A stretch of DNA of 57,757 nt from Opitutia bacterium (GTDB lineage Bacteria > Verrucomicrobiota > Kiritimatiellia > CAIQIC01 > Lenti-01), in the NCBI GenBank assembly GCA_009928955.1, contig SABN01000006.1:1-57757 (forward strand), in the 5' to 3' direction. How positions within the stretch are numbered: position 1 is the stretch's first letter; each line of letters begins with the position of its first letter. The position numbers and the translations under genes are program-made. The notes beneath the pieces are model-generated. The model did not search any database, was not told where the DNA came from, and saw nothing but the letters and a program-made list of their open reading frames with translations. Shown piece after piece: positions 51,438 to 57,757 of this stretch.

Positions 51438-52181
51438 TCACATGCTGAACGCCTTGCCCAGATATTTCTCCCGCGCCTGGGGGTCGTTCACCAGAAACTC
51501 GCGGGTGCCCTCGCAGAGCACCTCGCCCGAATAGATCACATAGGCCCGGTCCACCACCGAAAGCGTCTCGCGCACGTTGTGGTCGGTGATCAGGATGCCC
51601 AGCCCCCGCTGCTTCAGGTCCCGGATGATCTGCTGCACGTCGTAGACCGCCAGCGGATCCACGCCGCTGAACGGCTCGTCCAGCAGGATCAGCGCCGGAT
51701 CCGTCACCAGCGCGCGCGTGATCTCCAGCCGGCGGCGCTCGCCGCCGCTGAGCGTGTAGGCCTTCTGCTTCGCCAGATAGCCGATCTTCAGCTCCTCCAG
51801 CAGGTAGTCCAGGCGGCGGCGGCGCTCGCGCGCCCCGATCGGCAGCGTCTCGAGGATCGCCAGCACGTTCTCCTCGACCGTCATGCTGCGGAAAATGCTC
51901 GGCTCCTGCGACAGATAGCCCAGCCCCATCCGCGCGCGCCGGAACATCGGCAGGCGCGTCACGTCCTGGCCCTTGAAAAACACCTGCCCGCTCGTCGGCT
52001 TGACCAAGCCGGTGATCATGTAGAAGCTCGTCGTCTTGCCCGCCCCGTTCGGCCCCAGCAACCCCACGATCTCCCCTTCGCGCACATTCATGTCCACGCC
52101 GTTGACGACCCGCCGCCGCCGGTATTCCTTCACCAGCCCGCGCGTTTCAACCAGCATGCTCTCTCGAATGGGTTCCGCCAC
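51438..52181 (-). CDS. lptB: LPS export ABC transporter ATP-binding protein
   Basis: 247 residues. Walker A GPNGAGKTTSFYMI (~residues 43-56), Q-loop TRLPMFRRARMGLGYLSQEPSIF with the LptB-type YLSQEPSIFR phrase, signature LSGGERRRLEI and Walker B LILLDEPFSGVDP with the H-loop ILITDHNVRET. Drives extraction of LPS from the inner membrane by LptBFG. Follows lptA by 62 nt. A start at M9 (MLVETRG) is possible. Confidence 0.97.
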   Translation of the reverse strand: MAEPIRESMLVETRGLVKEYRRRRVVNGVDMNVREGEIVGLLGPNGAGKTTSFYMITGLVKPTSGQVFFKGQDVTRLPMFRRARMGLGYLSQEPSIFRSMTVEENVLAILETLPIGARERRRRLDYLLEELKIGYLAKQKAYTLSGGERRRLEITRALVTDPALILLDEPFSGVDPLAVYDVQQIIRDLKQRGLGILITDHNVRETLSVVDRAYVIYSGEVLCEGTREFLVNDPQAREKYLGKAFSM

Positions 52182-52243
52182 TATGGGTGCCTCATCGCTT
52201 TCAATTTACATCGGAATCCGCGCGCCGGCAAGCCCATTGGGGC

Positions 52244-52771
52244 CTACGGCTTGAAAAAGGAATCCACCTCGCCCAAATCCTCCGAATACACCACCAGCCG
52301 GGCGCGCGGCTTGCATTCCAGCTTCTGCTGGTCCCGCCAGAAGGTGATGACCTCGCCCTCGAGGATGTTCCGCCCCTGCATCATCTGCGGAGGCCCCCCC
52401 GCCAGCACGATCTTGCCCGACGCCACGTCGTAGGTCGCCACGTCCGCGCGCGCCTTCTTGTCGCCCTGCGTCAGCAACACCTTGCCCTCGGCCTTGATCG
52501 TCTGCGCCCCGCCGTCCTCGGTGAAGATGATCGTCAGCCGGTTCGCGCTCAGCTGCAGGCGCGGATCGTTCACCACCACGTTGTTCTCGAACAGCGCGAA
52601 TTTCTTGATGTAGTCGAACGTCAGCTTGTCCGCCGTGACCACCGTCGCGTTGGGCGAAGCCTCCAGCGACCGGCCGTCGTCCTCGAGGGCCGCCCGGGCC
52701 GGGGCCGCCGCGCACAAAACCGCCGCCGCCGCCGCCGCCCAAATCCATTTTCCGGATGTGTCCATGCTCAT
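52244..52771 (-). CDS. lptA: LptA/OstA-family periplasmic LPS transport protein
   Basis: 175 residues starting at the ATGA overlap with the upstream gene. The signal peptide ends PARAA. The OstA beta-jellyroll follows, with VVTADKLTFDYIKKFALFEN, VVVNDPRLQLSANRLTI and ILEGEVITFWRDQQKLECKP, typical phrases of LptA-like proteins. Forms the periplasmic bridge for LPS. Context (lptC-like before, lptB after) supports the call. Confidence 0.88.
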   Translation of the reverse strand: MSMDTSGKWIWAAAAAAVLCAAAPARAALEDDGRSLEASPNATVVTADKLTFDYIKKFALFENNVVVNDPRLQLSANRLTIIFTEDGGAQTIKAEGKVLLTQGDKKARADVATYDVASGKIVLAGGPPQMMQGRNILEGEVITFWRDQQKLECKPRARLVVYSEDLGEVDSFFKP

Positions 52772-53244
52772 TCCTTTTCTGCCGCCGGTTCCGCCGCAGG
52801 CGCCGGCTTCGGCGCCACCAGGCTCTTGTCCATCTGCCCGTCCAGCGTCACCTTCGCGTTCTTGAAGATCTGGAACTGCTCGTTCTCGCCATTCCACGCG
52901 AAGCCATCGCCCGTCAGCACCGCTTTTTCCGTCACGATGCGGATGTGGTCCTTCGACGCCGCGCGCTTGCGGTTCGGATCGTAGGCGCACTCCGGCGACG
53001 TGATGCGCGCCGTCACCTCGCCCCGGCGGAAGATCTCGATCCTCAGCCCCGTCAGCTGGATGATGCCATCTTGCAGGAACGTCGCCGTCTCGCCGTAGAG
53101 CTGCTGCTTCAGCTTGCCGTCCTCGTCGTACTCCGGCAGGCGGAAGCCCTTGATGTTCTGCCCCTCCAGCTGCGCCCGCGCCCCCGGCGCCAGGCCCAGG
53201 CTGGCCAGCGCCGCCGCGCAAACAACCCCCCTACGCCAGTTCAT
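52768..53244 (-). CDS. lptC: LptC/OstA-like exported protein
   Basis: 158 residues. The ATG at 53244 (MNWRRG) gives a signal peptide ending in GARAQ. The body has LptC-like phrasing (FRLPEYDEDGKLKQQLYG, TGLRIEIFRRGE, VTEKAVLTGDGFAW), the pattern of the LPS-export protein family DUF1239/OstA-like. It overlaps kdsA by 14 nt and lptA by 4 nt. The position is exactly that of lptC between kdsA and lptA. Sequence similarity alone cannot separate LptC from a second OstA-like protein. Confidence 0.75.
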   Translation of the reverse strand: MNWRRGVVCAAALASLGLAPGARAQLEGQNIKGFRLPEYDEDGKLKQQLYGETATFLQDGIIQLTGLRIEIFRRGEVTARITSPECAYDPNRKRAASKDHIRIVTEKAVLTGDGFAWNGENEQFQIFKNAKVTLDGQMDKSLVAPKPAPAAEPAAEKE

Positions 53245-54073
53245 CGATCCTCCGGCACTGCCGCCACAGCGGCCCGATCGCCTCCAGCGGCAGCGCATTG
53301 TCCTTGTCGGACTTCGCCTCCGGCGGATTCCGGTGCGTCTCCCAAAACAGCCCGTCGCATCCGGCCGCCACCGCCGCCCGCGACAGATGCGGCGCCCACT
53401 GCCCGTCGCCGCCCGTCCCGTCGCCCCGGCCGCCCGGCAGTTGCACGCTGTGCGTCGCGTCGAACACCACCGGATAGCCGAACTGGCGCATGATCAGCAA
53501 GCTGCGCATGTCCGCCACCAGGTTGTTGTAGCCGAAACTCACGCCCCGCTCCGTCAGCAGGATGTTCCGGTTGCCCGTGCTCTCGACTTTCCCGATCACG
53601 TGCCGGATGTCCCATGGCGCGAGGAACTGCCCCTTCTTGATGTTCACCACCCGGCCGCTCTCGCCCAGCGCCACCACCAAATCCGTCTGGCGGCACAGGA
53701 ACGCCGGCAGCTGCAGGATGTCCGCCACCTCCGCCGCCGGTCCCACCTCGGAAACCTGATGCACATCCACCAGGATCGGCACGCCGAACTTCTCCTTGAT
53801 GCCCGCCAGGATCTCCAGCCCCTTCGCCAGCCCCGGCCCCCGGAACGCCCGCACGCTCGTCCGGTTCGCCTTGTCGTACGACGCCTTGAAGACGAGGGGG
53901 ATTTTCCCCTTCTTCGCCAGCGCCACCAGCCGCGAGGCCAGATCGAACGCCATCGCGCGGCTCTCGATCACGCAAGGCCCCGCGATCAGCGCCAGCGGCG
54001 CGCCTCCGCCGAAGCGGACGCGCCCCGCCTTCACCGCTTTCACCGGCGCCTTTGGAAATGGATTCTTGCCCAT
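53231..54073 (-). CDS. kdsA: 3-deoxy-8-phosphooctulonate synthase (Kdo-8-P synthase)
   Basis: 280 residues from the ATG at 54073. Motifs: LIAGPCVIES (residues ~23-32), FKASYDKANRTS, LVDVHQVSEV, and the ATHSVQLPG segment. The Cys in GPCVIES places it in the metal-dependent KdsA class (compare the NVLES form of metal-independent enzymes). Makes Kdo-8-phosphate from PEP and arabinose-5-phosphate. Second gene of the hldD-kdsA-lpt run, 10 nt after hldD. Confidence 0.96.
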   Translation of the reverse strand: MGKNPFPKAPVKAVKAGRVRFGGGAPLALIAGPCVIESRAMAFDLASRLVALAKKGKIPLVFKASYDKANRTSVRAFRGPGLAKGLEILAGIKEKFGVPILVDVHQVSEVGPAAEVADILQLPAFLCRQTDLVVALGESGRVVNIKKGQFLAPWDIRHVIGKVESTGNRNILLTERGVSFGYNNLVADMRSLLIMRQFGYPVVFDATHSVQLPGGRGDGTGGDGQWAPHLSRAAVAAGCDGLFWETHRNPPEAKSDKDNALPLEAIGPLWRQCRRIDELA

Positions 54074-54083
54074 GCGGTCGTCC

Positions 54084-55046
54084 TCAGTCCTTGGCCAGAT
54101 GGCCCTGCACATACTCGCGGATGCCCTCCTCCAGCGGCGTGAACGCCTTCGCATAGCCCGCCGCGCGGATCTTGCCCATCTCCGCCTGCGTGAAATACTG
54201 GTACTTGTTCCGCAGCGAAACGGGCATGTCGATGTACTCGATGCGCGGCTCCAGCCCCATCGCCAGAAAAACCGCCTTCGCCAGATCGTTCCACGACCGC
54301 GCCTGGCCCGTTCCGCAATTGAACAAGCCCGACGCCTTCGGGGTTTCGCCGCAGTACAGCGTCACGTCCACCGCATCCTTCACATACACGAAATCGCGCA
54401 CCTGTTCCCCGTCCTTGCAGTCCGGCCGGTGCGACTTGAACAGCTTGACCGCGCCCGTCTCGCGGATCTGGCCATGCGCCTTGTGCACCACCGAGCGCAT
54501 GTCGCCCTTGTGGTCCTCCCCCGGCCCGTACACGTTGAAATACTTCAGCCCCGCGATCCGCCCCAGCACCCCGTTGCGCAGCGCCCACAGGTCGAACAGA
54601 TGCTTGCTCATCCCATACATGTTCAGCGGCAGCAGCGACGGCGTCGCCGGATCCGCGTCCGAATAACCCTGCGCCCCGTCCCCATAGGTCGCCGCGCTCG
54701 ACGCATAGACAAACCGGGCCCCCCGCTTCAGGCACCACTCGCACAGCTCGCGCGTATATTGGTAGTTGTTGTCCAGCAGGTAGTTCGCATCCGTCTCCGT
54801 CGTGCTGCTGCACGCCCCCAGATGATACACCGCCTTCACCGTCGGCATCCGGTCTGCTTGGAACGCCTCGCGGAACTTCCCGCGCAGGCAGACATCTTCG
54901 AACTTCAACCCGCGCAGGTTCTTCCAGCGCTCGTCCGAACCCAGCTCGTCCACGATCAAGACGCGCTCCACGCCGCGGCGGTTCAACTCCGCCACCACGT
55001 TGCGCCCGATGAATCCGGCCCCGCCGGTCACCACGGTCCACGCCAT
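54084..55046 (-). CDS. hldD: ADP-L-glycero-D-manno-heptose 6-epimerase
   Basis: 320 residues. The start is placed at the ATG 55046 (MAWTVVTGGAGFIG) because a perfect TATAAT -10 at 55054-55059 overlaps the alternative upstream ATG (55055); the chosen ATG is 7 nt after the -10. NADP-binding GGAGFIG, the HldD-type ELGSDERWKNLRG segment, STTETD and the catalytic YxxxK (YGMSKHLFD) are present. Produces the ADP-heptose for LPS inner core. First gene of the long minus-strand run. Confidence 0.93.
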   Translation of the reverse strand: MAWTVVTGGAGFIGRNVVAELNRRGVERVLIVDELGSDERWKNLRGLKFEDVCLRGKFREAFQADRMPTVKAVYHLGACSSTTETDANYLLDNNYQYTRELCEWCLKRGARFVYASSAATYGDGAQGYSDADPATPSLLPLNMYGMSKHLFDLWALRNGVLGRIAGLKYFNVYGPGEDHKGDMRSVVHKAHGQIRETGAVKLFKSHRPDCKDGEQVRDFVYVKDAVDVTLYCGETPKASGLFNCGTGQARSWNDLAKAVFLAMGLEPRIEYIDMPVSLRNKYQYFTQAEMGKIRAAGYAKAFTPLEEGIREYVQGHLAKD

Positions 55047-55053
55047 CTTCTCC

Positions 55054-55080
55054 ATTATAAGCAGCCTTTCACGGCCCCAA
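55054..55080 (-). promoter_or_regulatory. Promoter of hldD-kdsA-lpt run
   Basis: Minus strand: perfect TATAAT -10 (55054-55059). A TTGGGG word (55075-55080) lies 15 nt upstream; the spacer is short, so the -35 is weak. The hldD ATG follows 7 nt after the -10. Confidence 0.65.
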
Positions 55081-55203
55081 CCCTATCACCTCCGCGCCCC
55101 CCCCTTCAAGCCGCAATCTCAGCCCCTTCGCCCAGCCTCTTCGCCCCCCCTGCGTTTCAGCGCGGCTCGCATCGGAAGCCGCCGGCCCGGCCGTTTCCCG
55201 CGC

Positions 55204-55233
55204 TTGACCTGCGCGCCATCCTCCCGCCATAGT
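55204..55233 (+). promoter_or_regulatory. Promoter of lpxK
   Basis: -35 TTGACC (55204-55209), 18-nt spacer, -10 CATAGT (55228-55233). The lpxK ATG begins 6 nt after the -10; no ribosome-binding site. The sequence 55081-55203 between the two divergent promoters shows no gene. Confidence 0.55.
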
Positions 55234-55239
55234 TCCCGC

Positions 55240-56406
55240 ATGGCCCGGTCTTCCCGCGAAAAATTCGAGTTCTTCATCCTGGCGGTCGTCTCCGACCGCC
55301 TGCGCGGTTTTCTGCCAGGCCTGCTGCGCTTCGTCCTCAAGAGCCTCTCGCGGCTCTACAGTTTCCTCATGAACATGCGCCTGGCCCTCTATGAACACCT
55401 CCTCCTCCGCTCCCAGACGCTCGGCTGCCAGGTCATCAGCATCGGCAACCTCACCGTCGGCGGCACCGGCAAGACCCCCGTCGTGGAGGTCTTCGCCCGC
55501 GCCCTCCAGAAGAACAGCCGCAAGGTCGCCATCCTCAGCCGCGGCTACATGAAGGTCGAAACCCCCTTTGCCGACAAGCTGAAGAATTTCATGACCTTCA
55601 AAACCCCCGAGCGCCAACCCCCGCGCGTCGTCTCCGACGGCGAACGACTCCTGCTCGATTCCGAAATGGGCGGCGACGAGCCCTACATGCTCGCCTCCAA
55701 CCTCCCCAACGTCTGCGTCCTCGTGGACAAGGACCGCGTCAAGTCCGGCCGCTACGCCATCCAGAAGCTCGGCTGCGACACGCTCATCCTCGACGATGGA
55801 TTCCAATATCTGCGGCTCAAGCACCGCGTGGACATCGTGCTGGTGGACCGCACCAACCCCTTCGACAACGGCTATGTCCTGCCCCGCGGCCTGCTCCGCG
55901 AATCCGTCCGCCACCTCTCCCGCGCCACCTTCATCTTCATCACCAAGTCCACGGGCGACGGCTCCCCCGAGCTGCGCCAGCAAATCCGCGCGCTGAACGA
56001 CAAGGCGGAAATCGCCGAGTGCCGGCACACCCCCCGCCATTTCCAGGAAGTCTTCTCGGGCGAGCGGAAACCCCTCGCATTCGTCCGCGGGTTGAAGATC
56101 GCCGCGCTCTCCGGCATCGCCGCCCCGCGCGGCTTCGAGGAATCCATCCAGCGCCTCGGCGGCGAGCTCGTCCACCGCAAGCGCTTCGCCGACCACCACC
56201 GCTACACCCAACAGGAACTCCTCGACATGATCAACGCCAGCCGCGACCGCGGCGCCGAAGCCATCGTCACCACGGAAAAGGACGCCGTCCGCTTCCCCTG
56301 GATCGAACGGCGCGACCTCCCCCTCTACTTCCTCCGCGTCGAGATCGAACTGCTCAGCGGCGAAGAGGATTTCAACGCCCTCATCTCCCGCATCTGCTTC
56401 AAATAA
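55240..56406 (+). CDS. lpxK: Tetraacyldisaccharide 4'-kinase (lipid A)
   Basis: 388 residues from the ATG at 55240, placed directly after the promoter. N-terminal amphipathic/membrane segment (RLRGFLPGLLRFVLKSLSRLY), then the P-loop GNLTVGGTGKTPVVE at ~residues 70-84, DDGFQYLRLKH and the DADVxR-like MINASRDRGAEAIVTTEKDAVRF end. Phosphorylates the 4' position of the lipid A disaccharide at the inner membrane. Slightly longer at the N-terminus than E. coli LpxK. It complements kdsA, hldD and the lpt genes across the divergent promoter. Confidence 0.95.
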   Translation: MARSSREKFEFFILAVVSDRLRGFLPGLLRFVLKSLSRLYSFLMNMRLALYEHLLLRSQTLGCQVISIGNLTVGGTGKTPVVEVFARALQKNSRKVAILSRGYMKVETPFADKLKNFMTFKTPERQPPRVVSDGERLLLDSEMGGDEPYMLASNLPNVCVLVDKDRVKSGRYAIQKLGCDTLILDDGFQYLRLKHRVDIVLVDRTNPFDNGYVLPRGLLRESVRHLSRATFIFITKSTGDGSPELRQQIRALNDKAEIAECRHTPRHFQEVFSGERKPLAFVRGLKIAALSGIAAPRGFEESIQRLGGELVHRKRFADHHRYTQQELLDMINASRDRGAEAIVTTEKDAVRFPWIERRDLPLYFLRVEIELLSGEEDFNALISRICFK

Positions 56407-56566
56407 TTGCCCGCGCGCCGCATTTCGGAGTTAATTAACTCCGAAATAAGCTTCGCTCTCCGTGGAGTTGATCGCCAAATCCACCGAACTATCGCGAAAG
56501 AAACCCCGCCGAATCTTTCGGACTTAACTAAGTTCGAAATGATGTTCTTTTCCGAAAATGAGCGGA
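56407..56566. other. Convergent intergenic region with two related palindromes
   Basis: No gene is supported between lpxK and the YchF gene. Two palindromes sit here: a perfect 26-bp one (56422-56447, half-site ATTTCGGAGTTAA) and an imperfect relative (56516-56540, TTTCGGACTTAA opposite TTAGTTAAG-like sequence). A GTGGA/TCCAC pair (56463-56487) lies between. Confidence 0.6.
56422..56447. repeat. Perfect 26-bp palindrome
   Basis: Half-site ATTTCGGAGTTAA followed by its exact reverse complement. In a convergent gap it could act as a bidirectional terminator stem or a protein-binding site; no T-run follows. Confidence 0.65.
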
Positions 56567-57637
56567 TCATGCGTTGGCGCGGATTTCCATCACGTCCCCG
56601 TCTTGGACGACGTATCCCTTGCCTTCGAGGCGCAGCTTCCCCGCCTCGCGGCACGCGGCATGGGTTTTCTTCTCGATCAGCGTCTCCGCGTCGACCGTCT
56701 CCGCGCGGATGAAGCCCCGCGCCAGATCCGTGTGGATCTTGCCCGCCGCCGTCACCGCGTTGTCGCCCCGACGGATCGTCCACGCCCGCACCTCGTCCTC
56801 GCCCACGGTGAAGAAACTGATCAGATTCAAGGTGTGGTAGGCCGTCCGGATCAATCGCGCCCGCGCCGGCTCCGCAAGGCCGTAATCCTTGAGAAACCCG
56901 GCTTGGTCGGCGGCCGACAACGTCGCGATTTCCGCCTCCAGCGGCGCGCAAAACGCCAGAAGGTCGAGCCCCTTCGCCGCGCATGAGGCGCGCAACGGCT
57001 CGCAGCGTTCGCCCGTCGGATCGCCGTCGCCCGTGTTGGCGACCACCAGCACGCGCTTCTGCGACAGGAAACAAAAACTGCTGATGACCTTGTGCTCGTC
57101 GGCCGTCAGTTCCATATCGCGCAGCGCCCGGCCGGCGTCGATGGCCGTCTTGCACTTCTGCAACACCGCCAGCTCGGGCAGCCCCTGCTTCAAGCCCCGC
57201 TTGACCTCCTGCTCGATTTTTTCGATCCGACGCTCGATCTTCTCCAAATCCGCCATCGCCAAATCCAGCAGAATGGAGTCGAGTTGCCCCGCCGGATCGA
57301 GCGGCTTGCCCGCTCCATCCGTGTCGCCGTGCGATTGCACCACCAGCGCAAACGCATCCGCCTCCCCGAGAAAAGCGTTGAGCTGGCTGAACCCGCTGCC
57401 TTCCCCGCCCGACGGCAGCGCCACGTCCACGAAGGTGATCTCCGCCGGAATGTACTTCTTGGGGTGGAACAGGTCGCGCAGGACGGCCAGCCGGGCGTCG
57501 GGCACCTTGACCGTCCCGAGCCGGTGGGCGCCCTTCGTCGCGAAATGCGGGCCCTCCGGCGTCTGGATCAACGCGTCGAACACCGCCGTCTTGCCCGCCG
57601 ACCGGGCGCCAATCAGATAGAGCAGCAAAGCCGCCAT
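56567..57637 (-). CDS. Divergent YchF-like GTPase/ATPase with TGS domain
   Basis: 356 residues. The N-terminal G domain carries a P-loop of the form IGARSAGKTAVFDAL, which differs from the usual YchF GLPNVGKST. The G3-like FVDVALPSGGEG and a G4-like VVANTGDGD (no NxxE) also differ from the canonical ATP-specific set. A coiled coil (residues ~135-160, EKIERRIEKIEQEV) and a C-terminal DUF933/TGS domain (FTVGEDEVRAWTIRRGDN, HTDLARGFIRAE, GYVVQDGDVMEIRA) are clear. YchF/OLA1 proteins bind ribosomes. Nucleotide preference here cannot be inherited from canonical YchF. Ribosome-binding site AGAGGA; tRNA-Ser ends 26 nt upstream. Confidence 0.85.
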   Translation of the reverse strand: MAALLLYLIGARSAGKTAVFDALIQTPEGPHFATKGAHRLGTVKVPDARLAVLRDLFHPKKYIPAEITFVDVALPSGGEGSGFSQLNAFLGEADAFALVVQSHGDTDGAGKPLDPAGQLDSILLDLAMADLEKIERRIEKIEQEVKRGLKQGLPELAVLQKCKTAIDAGRALRDMELTADEHKVISSFCFLSQKRVLVVANTGDGDPTGERCEPLRASCAAKGLDLLAFCAPLEAEIATLSAADQAGFLKDYGLAEPARARLIRTAYHTLNLISFFTVGEDEVRAWTIRRGDNAVTAAGKIHTDLARGFIRAETVDAETLIEKKTHAACREAGKLRLEGKGYVVQDGDVMEIRANA

Positions 57638-57663
57638 GGGGATCCTCTTTCAGGCGTGAAAAA

Positions 57664-57754
57664 TGGCGGAGGGAGTGGGAATCGAACCCACGGGACGCGA
57701 TTAACGCCCGCCCGATTTCGAGTCGGGTGCCTTAGGCCGCTCAGCCATCCCTCC
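57664..57754 (-). tRNA. tRNA-Ser (anticodon CGA)
   Basis: Minus strand. The 7-bp acceptor GGAGGGA/TCCCTCC (57748-57754 with 57668-57674) is followed by discriminator G and an encoded CCA (57664-57666). D-arm with AGCGG, anticodon loop CTCGAAA (anticodon CGA, reads UCG), long type II variable arm, and T-loop GGTTCGAATCC. 91 nt with CCA. Located just upstream of the YchF-like gene with no obvious terminator between them. Confidence 0.96.
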
Positions 57755-57757
57755 GCA

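Noticed and set aside
55047..55055. hldD starting at the ATG 55055
   Set aside because: That ATG overlaps the TATAAT -10 hexamer, so it would not be on the transcript; the ATG at 55046 gives the normal N-terminus next to GGAGFIG.
56407..56712. Small plus-strand ORF after lpxK (101 codons)
   Set aside because: It runs through the palindromes and into the antisense of the YchF-like gene, with no ribosome-binding site and no recognisable domain.

Overview
The window is GC-rich DNA from a Gram-negative bacterium. It encodes lipid A, Kdo and heptose enzymes (lpxK, kdsA, hldD), LPS transport (lptA/B/C), an outer-membrane TamA/TamB pair and a fused SecDF. Several traits point towards the PVC group, most likely Kiritimatiellota or Verrucomicrobiota: a pseudopilin-like C-terminal domain on a membrane protein, secreted proteins with thrombospondin type 3 repeats and a C-terminal beta module, large RHS/YD-repeat proteins, and an HPr/HPrK phosphorelay with no sugar EII genes nearby. 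This assignment is an inference; there is no rRNA in the window.

Layout. 1-3.1 kb: end of a WWG-repeat protein, a radical SAM/SPASM protein and a GT4 glycosyltransferase. 3.1-8.9 kb (minus): tgt-yajC-secDF-recJ operon. 9.3-17.2 kb: ferritin, a pseudopilin-like membrane protein, two convergent secreted nucleases, a propeller lipoprotein, a CoA-binding protein, a ZIP transporter and a zincin. 17.5-23.0 kb: tamA-tamB. 23.1-25.3 kb (minus): dacA-like PBP and queA. 25.4-37.2 kb (minus): two cassettes, each a giant secreted RHS protein followed by a small secreted protein that starts with YD repeats. 37.3-38.4 kb: a REP-associated (RAYT) transposase with perfect 19-bp inverted ends. 38.5-40.9 kb: NarL-type two-component system. 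40.9-46.4 kb (minus): a displaced 3' fragment of metK, then a third RHS/small-YD cassette, then intact metK. 46.7-55.0 kb (minus): one long run hldD-kdsA-lptC-lptA-lptB-hpf-hprK-ptsH-ptsI-metK. 55.2-57.8 kb: lpxK, a divergent YchF-like GTPase and tRNA-Ser(CGA).

How it fits together. Most of the window is envelope biogenesis: lipid A and core sugars are made (LpxK, KdsA, HldD), LPS is exported (Lpt), outer-membrane proteins are handled (SecDF/YajC, TamA/B) and peptidoglycan is trimmed (PBP). The accessory part is the set of three RHS + small YD-protein cassettes. The small gene starts within a few bases of the RHS stop each time, with an identical kind of 8-nt overlap in two of the three. One cassette sits between intact metK and a diverged, collinear copy of the metK 3' end, which looks like an island insertion scar. 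Many genes have a -10 hexamer only 6-9 nt before the ATG, which suggests leaderless or nearly leaderless mRNAs. That geometry also decides the start of hldD.
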